NCBI GenBank assembly: GCA_030587505.1
Contig: JAUQYY010000211.1
Coordinates: 1-5,100 of the forward strand
Direction: 5' to 3'
Length of the DNA stretch: 5,100 bases
Origin: Candidatus Sigynarchaeota archaeon
GTDB taxonomy: Archaea > Asgardarchaeota > Jordarchaeia > Jordarchaeales > Jordarchaeaceae
The notes below the pieces were generated by a model. It ran no database searches. It had not been told where the DNA came from and saw nothing but the letters and a program-made list of their open reading frames with translations. Each line of letters starts with the position of its first letter. Within the stretch, counting starts at the first letter, position 1. Both the position numbers and the translations under genes were made by a program. Below, piece after piece: positions 1-5,100 of the stretch.

Positions 1-183
1 GGCCACGTCCGCGTCGGCCTTGAGGACAACCTCTACATCCGCTACAGGGAGCTCGCCAAGAGCAACGCGGAGCTCGTTGAAAAAATGAGAAGAATCATCG
101 AAGACCTGGGCCGCGACATCGCAAGCCCAGACGAAGCGAGGAAAATGCTGGGCCTCAAAGGCATCGACAAGGTAAAATTCTAG
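1..183 (+). CDS. BKACE family (DUF849) beta-keto acid cleavage enzyme, C-terminal end only
   Basis: Only the last 60 codons are present; the gene begins before the window. The fragment opens with GHVRVGLEDN, the signature of the beta-keto acid cleavage enzyme family, whose founding member is 3-keto-5-aminohexanoate cleavage enzyme (Kce). In Kce the matching Arg is catalytic and the matching Glu binds the Zn ion; here they are R4 and E8 of the fragment, followed by D9. The rest (ELAKSNAELVEK, then SPDEARKMLGL) is the usual C-terminal helical tail. Family members condense a beta-keto acid with acetyl-CoA to give acetoacetate and a new acyl-CoA in the cytoplasm. The substrate is set by residues outside this fragment, so the exact activity cannot be called. 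Family assignment is firm; lysine fermentation is only one possible role. Confidence 0.9.
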   Translation, partial: GHVRVGLEDNLYIRYRELAKSNAELVEKMRRIIEDLGRDIASPDEARKMLGLKGIDKVKF

Positions 184-240
184 CCGAGAGTTTTCCTTTT
201 CTTATTTCATTCTTTTTTATTTCTAAAAGAATTAAAACGG
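184..240. terminator. T-rich bidirectional terminator zone
   Basis: Right after the BKACE stop, the + strand has a long pyrimidine tract with repeated T runs (191-223, including T6 at about 213-218), typical of archaeal oligo-T termination without a stem-loop. The opposite strand, read from 240 down to 223, has TTTTAATTCTTTT, which could end the convergent coiled-coil gene after a 3' UTR of roughly 110-120 bases. The remaining gap, 241-345, shows no ORF with an SD and no convincing RNA fold. Inferred from base composition only. Confidence 0.55.
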
Positions 241-345
241 GTACTCACCTTTATCAGGAAGGTTTACTCATTTTCAGAGTCGTTTCTTTATGTGGCATAT
301 CCTCTCAGTTGGATCGTGAAGCCTTCCTCCAGTTTCCGGAATGTT

Positions 346-1275
346 TTACTTGAATATGTCTTTTGTCTTTTTCTCCATGTCCTTTAAGGTGCTCTTCTTC
401 AGCTTTTTTGGGTTAAAATACTTCGCTCTGGACGATTCGGGCAGCCAGTTATCCGGCAAGCGTATGGTTCTGGTTTCACCCGCAGAACCTGGGGTTTCAG
501 ACGGATATGCCCGCTGTACAGGCTGAGGCGTGGAGTACACATCCTCAGGTCCGCCGGGACCTTGGTAGCCTGGGGCTGGTCCGGGCTCCTGGACTGCTGG
601 TGGACGGGGAACTCTCACCTGCGCTTCCGGTCTTATTTTTCCAAGAACTCTTGATATCTCCGACCTGAGCTGCATTGACGGCGGGGGCGTGTACCCTCCC
701 GGACCGTACGGCGCCTGGGGCGTGGGAGCCGCTTCGTGGAGCCTGTTCATCTCCTTTGAGAAAACGGAGGGCCTAACAAACTTCTCTTCTACTATGGCGC
801 CACGGACGGGGCTGTATCCCCCGAAGCCTTCCTCTCCAGTTTCTGCTCGGTGTTCCCTCGTGATGAAGCTGGCGGGCTCCAGCCTTCTCCCAGCGGGGGT
901 TCTGGTTGTGGTTACTGGGTGGCTTTCTACACCTCTCGCTTCTCTCCGGAGAGTTATGGAGGCTTCGACGCGTGTTCTGTAGTCTTCCGCAGGCGGTGTG
1001 GATTCAAAGTGTGCGGATTTTTCTCCTGCTCTTGATGCGAGCTCCGCGGATAACCCTGTTCCGGCAGGGGCCTCACGGGTCTCACCGCCCTCCACGGTGA
1101 ATGAGGACCAGTTCTCGATGCTGTCTATCCTACTCTCAAGGTCTATGATTTTCTGATTTATGAAGGCTATTTCCTGCCTTACGGTCTCCGTGTACTGGTC
1201 GAAGACCTCAGCGATTCTTTCGATTCCCTTTTCGAGCCTCTTGAGAGACTCTTCCACCTTTTTGTTTTTACCCAT
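346..1275 (-). CDS. Hypothetical protein: N-terminal coiled coil, disordered Pro/Gly-rich middle, Lys-rich tail
   Basis: I do not recognise this 309-residue protein. Residues 5-55 form a charged heptad-type helix (VEESLKRLEKGIERIAEVF, then repeated I/L spacing to about I53), likely a coiled coil that oligomerises. Residues 58-265 are low in hydrophobics and look disordered; 182-265 are rich in Pro, Gly, Tyr and Gln (PYGPGGYTPPPS, PGYQGPGGPEDVYSTPQP). Three islands in this part look like binding motifs: FVRPSVFSKEMNRL (166-179), MQLRSEISRVLGKIRPEA (201-218) and RTIRLPDNWLPESSRAKYF (269-287). The tail (289-309) has nine Lys. There is no Cys, signal peptide or membrane segment. ATG at 1275 is chosen because GGAGG lies five bases upstream. 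Architecture suggests a cytoplasmic scaffold or adaptor, but that is inference. It is transcribed alone, divergent from the ferredoxin operon. The gene is intact and uninterrupted, so it is real despite low complexity. Confidence 0.8.
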   Translation of the reverse strand: MGKNKKVEESLKRLEKGIERIAEVFDQYTETVRQEIAFINQKIIDLESRIDSIENWSSFTVEGGETREAPAGTGLSAELASRAGEKSAHFESTPPAEDYRTRVEASITLRREARGVESHPVTTTRTPAGRRLEPASFITREHRAETGEEGFGGYSPVRGAIVEEKFVRPSVFSKEMNRLHEAAPTPQAPYGPGGYTPPPSMQLRSEISRVLGKIRPEAQVRVPRPPAVQEPGPAPGYQGPGGPEDVYSTPQPVQRAYPSETPGSAGETRTIRLPDNWLPESSRAKYFNPKKLKKSTLKDMEKKTKDIFK

Positions 1276-1301
1276 GGGGGCCTCCCCCGAACCGTTCGGG
1301 G
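1276..1301 (-). promoter_or_regulatory. Leader of the coiled-coil gene with two overlapping G/C inverted repeats spanning the SD
   Basis: On the minus strand, 1301-1285 reads CCCCGAACGGTTCGGGG, a perfect 17-base dyad that can fold as a 7-bp stem with a 3-base loop. Overlapping it, 1288-1276 reads GGGGGAGGCCCCC, a 5-bp all-G/C stem with loop AGG that sits directly against the ATG and contains the SD (GGAGG). Both stems use the four G residues at 1288-1285, so they cannot form together. The dyad could instead be a repressor operator just downstream of the TATA-like element. The symmetry is seen directly; regulation is inferred. Confidence 0.5.
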
Positions 1302-1302
1302 T

Positions 1303-1373
1303 TCTTACATATTTTATGTGTTTTACATATATAAACGCTTATCAGCGGGGATCCTTATAATTGTATTTATTAC
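1303..1373. promoter_or_regulatory. Divergent archaeal-type promoter region with TTACATAT repeats
   Basis: This is an A/T-rich stretch between the divergent coiled-coil and ferredoxin genes. TTACATAT occurs twice in direct orientation, at 1305-1312 and 1323-1330, 18 bases apart start to start, and ACATA-TTT-TATGT at 1307-1319 is an inverted repeat. The box ACATATATAAA (1325-1335) reads as TATA-like on both strands. It would place a minus-strand start near 1305 and a plus-strand start near 1358. A second A/T box (about 1354-1373) could serve the + operon with a shorter leader. Start sites are estimated from the usual archaeal distance of about 25 bases. Confidence 0.5.
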
Positions 1374-1408
1374 TAAAGAAAATCCCTTTCCGAGAAGGGA
1401 GCCGAACA

Positions 1409-2128
1409 GTGATAATTGATGAGGATAAGTGTGTTGGTTGCGGCACCTGCGTGCCGTACTGCACCGTAAACGCCATCTCCCTGATTGACGGAAAAGCCAG
1501 AATCGACCCCGACGAGTGTGTCGAGTGTTACACCTGCTACCGCCTCTGGGTCTGCCCGGAGGGAGCAATCAAACCAACCGAGCCTGACTGGCCCCGGGCC
1601 ATTCGAAACCCTTTCAGCGATGTTGTGGGAACCCACAAGGTGACTGGAATCCCTGGAAGGGGCACAGAGGAAATGAAAACCAACGACATCACCGGGAGAT
1701 ACGGTCCGGGTGAGGTGGGGTTCTGCGTGGAGCTAGGCAGGCCAGGTGTTGGAGCAAGGTTCAGGGACGCGGAGAAAATCTCGGTCCTACTTGCTGAAAA
1801 GGGTGTGGAGTTCGAGGAGCAGAACCCCTACACCGCACTTATAGACAGGGATGGAAGGTTACGATTCGACATCGGTGAGGAGAGGGTGCTCTCCTGCCTC
1901 ATCGAGTTCAAAACAGGGGTGGAGAAGGTTCCGGAGATACTCAGAGCGCTCAAGAGCGTTGAGAGCGAGGTTCAAACCGTTTTCACTGTGGGGGTGATTT
2001 CCCGCGTTAACCCCGACGGCACAATACCCGTTCTCCCCATACTCGAACGGGAGGGGTTCAGCGTGAGGCCGAACGCGAAAATCAACCTCGGACTCGGAAG
2101 AAAACCCTCAAAGGAGGATGAACCGTGA
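1409..2128 (+). CDS. Two-cluster 4Fe-4S ferredoxin-domain protein with conserved C-terminal domain
   Basis: The 239-residue protein starts with a 2x[4Fe-4S] ferredoxin domain (residues 1-55). Cluster 1 is C8-x2-C11-x2-C14-x3-C18. Cluster 2 is C37-x2-C40-x2-C43-x5-C49-P, two residues longer than the usual x3 spacing. Residues 60-115 carry GIPGRGTEEMKTNDITGRYG and VELGRPGVGARFRD, which I recall, without being able to check, from uncharacterised anaerobe ferredoxin-like proteins. Residues 155-235 look like a small alpha/beta domain (SCLIEFKTGVEKVPEILRAL, then VFTVGVISRVNPDG). It is probably a cytoplasmic electron carrier or redox regulator; substrate unknown. GTG at 1409 is preferred over TTG at 1361: GGGAG lies seven bases upstream, and the ferredoxin fold normally begins at I-I-D-E-D-K-C, whereas the 16-residue extension looks untranslated. 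The stop overlaps the next gene by 4 bases, so the two are probably co-translated. Family: sure; function: unknown. Confidence 0.85.
   Translation: MIIDEDKCVGCGTCVPYCTVNAISLIDGKARIDPDECVECYTCYRLWVCPEGAIKPTEPDWPRAIRNPFSDVVGTHKVTGIPGRGTEEMKTNDITGRYGPGEVGFCVELGRPGVGARFRDAEKISVLLAEKGVEFEEQNPYTALIDRDGRLRFDIGEERVLSCLIEFKTGVEKVPEILRALKSVESEVQTVFTVGVISRVNPDGTIPVLPILEREGFSVRPNAKINLGLGRKPSKEDEP
2111..2127 (+). promoter_or_regulatory. Strong SD and overlapping start coupling the two operon genes
   Basis: AAGGAGG at 2111-2117 lies seven bases before GTG at 2125 and inside the last codons of the ferredoxin gene. The GTGA at 2125-2128 holds both the start of the second gene and the stop of the first. This decides the start over the in-frame ATG seven codons later and points to coupled translation. 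Confidence 0.75.
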
Positions 2129-2721
2129 CCCACACTCTACACCGTATGGGTAGTGAGGACTCCCTCAGGAACGATTTCGTCGTTGTGGCCATCTACGCCC
2201 ACGGGATAAACGACAATCTACCCGACTCACGCGAAAAAATGCTGAGAATAGCCGAGATACTAAAATCACAGAAACCAGTAAACATAATAGACGAATTTCT
2301 CTGGAACCTAACACCAGCGATCCAGGCAGTTTATGACGACAGGAACAAGCTAAAGGAGGCGCTGAGGCTCCTAAAAGAGGAGGACCTTGGAATATCGATC
2401 ACCGTCAGCGGCTTAATCTCGGAGGTGAAACAGGTGGCCGAGGAGCTGGGTCTAAAAATTCATACAGTCAATCTCTCCCTCGGCGTCTTCGGATACAAGA
2501 AGCTCCTCCCCCCAGAAGAAATACTTGAGATAACCTCCATGTGCGGGCACCACTGCGTATCACCCAACCTAGTCAGAAACCTGATAAGCGAAGTGAGGAA
2601 CGGTAGGCTGACACCCGAAGAGGCCGCCGAGCAGCTCTCCAAGCCTTGCGTGTGCGGGGTCTTCAACAAGAGCAGAGCCGCTACGCTAATAAGAAACATT
2701 GTCTCACAAAAAAGGGGGTAG
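2125..2721 (+). CDS. Uncharacterised Cys/His-motif protein (CGHHC and PCVCGVFN), partner of the ferredoxin protein
   Basis: This is a 198-residue soluble protein with no signal peptide or membrane segment. Residues 16-125 look like an alpha/beta domain: strand VVVAIYAHGIND, helix EKMLRIAEILKS, helix RNKLKEALRLLKEEDLG, strand SITVSGL, then VNLSLGVFGYKKLLPPEEILEI. The C-terminal part holds C140-x-H142-H143-C144 and C175-x-C177, joined by a helical segment (SPNLVRNLISEVRNG, then TPEEAAEQL) and followed by GVFNKSRAATLI. The six Cys/His residues could bind a metal ion or Fe-S cluster. I recall similar CGH...S.NL...PC.CG.FN proteins in anaerobic bacteria and archaea, always without a function, but cannot verify that here. 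It overlaps the 4Fe-4S gene upstream, so the two products probably act together, perhaps passing electrons to a metal site on this protein. The role is inference. Confidence 0.8.
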   Translation: MTHTLHRMGSEDSLRNDFVVVAIYAHGINDNLPDSREKMLRIAEILKSQKPVNIIDEFLWNLTPAIQAVYDDRNKLKEALRLLKEEDLGISITVSGLISEVKQVAEELGLKIHTVNLSLGVFGYKKLLPPEEILEITSMCGHHCVSPNLVRNLISEVRNGRLTPEEAAEQLSKPCVCGVFNKSRAATLIRNIVSQKRG

Positions 2722-2771
2722 CTGGAGGGTTCTTGGAAGGGCTTCTTGCGGTTTTCAGCTCATGGTTTTTT
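2708..2771. terminator. Convergent oligo-T terminators, each inside the opposing gene
   Basis: The operon and the pyrophosphatase gene converge with only 33 bases (2722-2754) between stops. On the + strand, T6 at 2766-2771 lies within the last codons of the pyrophosphatase gene. On the minus strand, T6 (2713-2708, preceded by CCCCC) lies within the last codons of the CGHHC gene. No GC stem adjoins either tract, as expected for archaeal termination. The transcripts would overlap by about 60 bases at their 3' ends. Termination is inferred from the tracts. Confidence 0.5.
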
Positions 2772-3681
2772 CCAGTGGCGGTATGACCTGCTTTTTTCTG
2801 GACATCATGCCTTCTATGTAGACTGAGTTGTCTTTCAGCTCGGCGTTGAAGGCTTTCCTTGTGACAGCTCCGTCCTCGTCTCCTACCACTAGGAGCTCTG
2901 TTCCCTCCTGGATGATGTCTGTGAGCATCATGAATACCATGTCGTAGCCCTCCTCCGCAGTCATCCTCCTCATCTCGTCGAGTATCTCCTGCTTCCTGCT
3001 TCTGGCTTCCTCGATGTCCACTATCTCAACCTGCCCCACGCCGACCTTTTTGCCTCCGAAGGTGTAGTCCTTGAAGTCCGACCTTATGATGTCCTTTGCG
3101 CTCTTGCCCTCCAGGCTGGCTTTAGCCTTTTTCACCTCTACTCCGAACTTCTGCGGGTCCACTCCAACTATCTTCGCCAGCTTTTCTGCTACCTCCTTGT
3201 CGCGGTCTGTGGATGTGGGTGACTTGAAAACAACCGTGTCCGATAGTATGGCGGCGAGCATTATTCCGGCCATTTTCTCGTCGAGTTCGATTCCCTTCTC
3301 AAAGTACTTCTCGGCGACAAGTGTGGATGTTGAACCAACGGGTTCGGTGTGAAACAGGATGGGGTTCGCCCACTTGAACTCGATGCGGTGATGATCAAGA
3401 ACCTCCAGTATCTCCGCCTCTTCCGCTCCGTCAACCATCTGTGCGAACTCGTTGTGGTCAACCAGTATCAGCTTCTTCCCGGCGGCGTTTTCAAGCAGCT
3501 CGGGTGCTTCAACACCGAAGCGGTTGAGAACGAACTCTGTCTCGGGATTAATCTCACCCGCCCTCGCAGCCTTAGCCGCTGAGTTCTCACCAGTAGCCCT
3601 CTTGAGATTCGCGTAGGCTATAGCCGCGCAAATCGAATCGGTATCCGGCGATTTGTGGCCAATAATATAAACCTCAGACAT
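2755..3681 (-). CDS. ppaC: Manganese-dependent inorganic pyrophosphatase, family II (DHH/DHHA2)
   Basis: This cytoplasmic enzyme hydrolyses pyrophosphate to two phosphates, pulling biosynthetic reactions forward. The 308-residue length is normal for family II. The N-terminal DHH domain has all metal-ligand motifs: H9-x3-D13-x-D15-S, D75-H-N (LVDHNE), D96-H97-H98 and S147-D148-T149. H9, D13, D15, D75 and H97 fall at the same numbers as in the Bacillus subtilis enzyme. The C-terminal DHHA2 domain (about 195-308) ends in S294-R-K-K-Q298, the substrate-binding loop. There is no CBS or DRTG insert, so no nucleotide regulation is expected. ATG at 3681 is chosen over GTG at 3696: GAGGT (3694-3690) lies eight bases upstream of the ATG, and the family normally starts just before V-Y-I-I-G-H. 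The gene is transcribed alone. All key residues are present, so it should be active with Mn or Co. Confidence 0.97.
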   Translation of the reverse strand: MSEVYIIGHKSPDTDSICAAIAYANLKRATGENSAAKAARAGEINPETEFVLNRFGVEAPELLENAAGKKLILVDHNEFAQMVDGAEEAEILEVLDHHRIEFKWANPILFHTEPVGSTSTLVAEKYFEKGIELDEKMAGIMLAAILSDTVVFKSPTSTDRDKEVAEKLAKIVGVDPQKFGVEVKKAKASLEGKSAKDIIRSDFKDYTFGGKKVGVGQVEIVDIEEARSRKQEILDEMRRMTAEEGYDMVFMMLTDIIQEGTELLVVGDEDGAVTRKAFNAELKDNSVYIEGMMSRKKQVIPPLEKTMS

Positions 3682-3732
3682 TGTACGAGACCTCACGTAT
3701 TCTTATCTTATCCAAACCTTTCTACGCATCAG

Positions 3733-3743
3733 AAATATAAAAC
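3733..3743 (-). promoter_or_regulatory. TATA-like promoter of the pyrophosphatase gene
   Basis: On the minus strand this reads GTTTTATATTT, a good archaeal TATA box. It would place transcription start near 3712, leaving a leader of about 30 bases that contains the GAGGT SD. Inferred from position and composition. Confidence 0.5.
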
Positions 3744-3820
3744 ATTCGTTCGTGGGTTCTTGACCATGGTTCGGTGGTGATGTTAAGAGGGGTTGGGAGG
3801 GTTTTGTTATGCTCTTGTTA

Positions 3821-3931
3821 ATTCTTTAATTGTTTATAGTTATACATTTTTACTATTTTTTATATAAAATATTTATATGTGATAAAAGTAATATAAACAA
3901 AATGATTCTACTTTCCGGAGGTTAGAGAAAA
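3821..3931 (+). promoter_or_regulatory. A/T-rich promoter region and SD of the permease gene
   Basis: About 85 bases (3821-3905) are almost pure A/T, with several overlapping TATA-like boxes, including TTTATATAAAA (3859-3869) and ATTTATATG (3871-3879). The latter would start transcription near 3900. GGAGGT at 3917-3922 lies nine bases before GTG 3932. The presence of intact promoter and SD means the permease was recently expressed or still is. The exact box is uncertain. Confidence 0.5.
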
Positions 3932-5100
3932 GTGTCTGATTCCGGTCCTAGTGGCAGGAAGAGAATCGTTTTCACTCGCGACGCTACGGGGCTTGTGAGG
4001 GAGATCACACTCAAAGACGCTGTTGTCATAGTCTTCTCCTTCGGTAGTCAGCGGCGGGATAATGTTCCTCTCGGTTCAGTCCCTACAGCCAGGCTACTTC
4101 CCTGGAGCCAATCTGCCAATAGCATACGTCGGCGGTCTACTACTAATGCTGCCAATAGCGGTGGTTTACGCTGTACTCGCGAGGGCGATGCCAAGAAGCG
4201 GCGGAGACTACGTGTATATCAGCAGGATTCTTGGCTCAGGCTGGGGGTTTCATCGCCTCTTGGGGCTCTTGGATAGTTACCATGTTCACCATAGGTGTTC
4301 TCTGCTTCCAAGCGATTTCATTCATCAGCCTCTTCGCGGTTTACTACGGTCTCTGGACATGGGACCTCGGCTACCTGGGGTGGGCGATTCAGCTGACGGA
4401 TCCGGTTTGGGGTGTAATCCTTGGCATAGGTCTTGTTCTTTTTTTCGGCATAGTGCTAATGGTTAGTATGAAGACTTCTCTCTGGATCATGCGGCTTCTC
4501 TTCATAATACCTCTGATTGCAGGCGTGGCGACGGTGTGGGTTCTTGCAACCCATTCTCCCATTGACATGCTGTGGGCTTGGAACGCCGTGTTCGGCTGGG
4601 AGGGTCAAAGCCTCTTCGGAATACCTCTCGGGGCGTACGGAGACATATTCAGGTTGGCCTATCAGAACTGGTGGTGGCTCTTCTACGCTAGAGCCTCTAC
4701 GAGCGGTTTTAGCGACACCTTGGGAGCTATCATGATAGCAATGTTTGCGTACTCAGGTTACATGAGCCTCACCTACATAGGCGGTGAGGTAAGAGACACA
4801 AGAAGAACATTCTTCTACGCTAGGTTATTGGTCTCATCTTCATAGCTTTCTTCTACATAGGGATACTATATCCTTTGCAGGCTAACTACGGTCCATTCAT
4901 CTCGGCCTACGACTATCTCACGTACCTCAAAAGCGGCGACTTCCTGTTGTGGTGGCTGTGGGGAAACCAGCTTACACAGGGTAACCTTCAGTACTGGCTC
5001 CAGTTCGGCGCGTGGAACTACTATGGTAGGCCTCCGACACCCATACCAGCCAGCGTCCCGCTCTTTGCAGCCCCCTCGCCGGGCTGAACTGGCTTGGACT
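3932..5100 (+). pseudogene. APC-superfamily amino-acid permease, broken by four frame changes and cut by the window end
   Basis: Joining frames gives one continuous transporter of about 388 residues that runs past the window. It starts GRKRIVFTRDATGLVREITL, a cytoplasmic N-terminus I associate with archaeal APC permeases. Hydrophobic segments follow: VVIVFSF-VSGGIMFLS; IAYVGGLLLMLPIAVVYAVL, then the APC-type PRSGGDYVYISRIL; GFIASWGSWIVTMFTIGVLC; WGVILGIGLVLFFGIVLMVS; RLLFIIPLIAGVATVWVLA; LGAIMIAMFAYSGYMSLTYIGGEVRDTRR; and VIGLIFIAFFYIGILYPL. The frame changes near 4043 (one extra base), at the G5 run 4243-4247 (one extra base), at GG 4823-4824 (one missing) and at the C5 run 5071-5075 (one missing, or two extra). 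Unrepaired, the first frame ends at 4276 as a useless peptide. It would import amino acids by cation symport in the membrane; substrate unknown. The intact sense between breaks suggests a recent pseudogene or sequencing error. Family call is firm; pseudogene status is open. Confidence 0.75.

Noticed and set aside
184..345. Possible small RNA or short ORF in the gap after the BKACE gene
   Set aside because: I see only T-rich terminator-like sequence and weak chance dyads. A nine-codon frame from 291 has no SD.
341..1100. Several + strand open frames opposite the coiled-coil gene
   Set aside because: They lie antisense to the intact 309-residue gene, have no SD, overlap one another and show no recognisable protein pattern. 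The low-complexity, high-GC sequence of the real gene leaves antisense frames open.
1361..1408. TTG-started N-terminal extension of the ferredoxin protein
   Set aside because: The 16 added residues do not resemble the family start. The TTG has no SD and sits near the expected transcription start, whereas GTG 1409 has GGGAG at seven bases.
3071..3582. + strand open frames within the pyrophosphatase region
   Set aside because: They are antisense shadows of a gene with complete, correctly ordered catalytic motifs.
3780..3821. 13-codon open frame MLRGVGRVLLCSC after GGTGGTG
   Set aside because: It is too short to judge, has no clear promoter of its own, and lies in the gap between the pyrophosphatase promoter and the permease promoter. 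A leader peptide is possible but unsupported.
4021..5087. Programmed ribosomal frameshifting in the permease
   Set aside because: Four shifts in different directions without a shared slippery motif or downstream structure do not match any known recoding scheme; error or decay explains them more simply.

Overview
The window looks archaeal. Promoters are TATA-like A/T boxes rather than -35/-10 pairs, gene ends carry T-rich tracts without GC hairpins, Shine-Dalgarno (SD) sites fit the usual archaeal 16S tail, and the permease opens with an N-terminus I associate with archaeal amino-acid permeases. The lineage cannot be fixed from the sequence. A thermophilic or anaerobic uncultured archaeon is a guess based on the double-cluster ferredoxin protein and the Mn-dependent pyrophosphatase.

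Layout. (1) Bases 1-183 are the 3' end of a beta-keto acid cleavage enzyme (BKACE/DUF849) on the + strand. (2) A T-rich terminator zone separates it from a convergent 309-residue protein (346-1275, -) with an N-terminal coiled coil, a long disordered Pro/Gly-rich middle and a Lys-rich tail; I do not recognise its function. (3) A divergent A/T-rich promoter at about 1303-1373 serves that gene and a two-gene + strand operon. The leader of the coiled-coil gene holds two overlapping, mutually exclusive G/C inverted repeats that involve its SD. (4) The operon (1409-2128 and 2125-2721, 4-base overlap) encodes a two-cluster 4Fe-4S protein with an unusual second cluster spacing, then a Cys/His-rich protein with CGHHC and PCVCG motifs. 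The two are probably co-translated partners in an uncharacterised redox or metal function. (5) A family II Mn-dependent inorganic pyrophosphatase (2755-3681, -) converges on the operon, with T6 tracts lying inside the ends of the opposing genes. (6) After an A/T-rich promoter region, an APC-superfamily amino-acid permease starts at 3932 and runs off the window. Its reading frame is broken four times in about 1.1 kb while every other gene here is intact.

The genes do not form one obvious pathway. The pieces most worth following are the ferredoxin/CGHHC pair, the switch-like leader of the disordered coiled-coil gene, and the broken permease, which is either a fresh pseudogene or a stretch of poor sequence. 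I found no RNA gene, CRISPR array, insertion sequence or phage gene, and nothing that convincingly forms a new multi-gene system.
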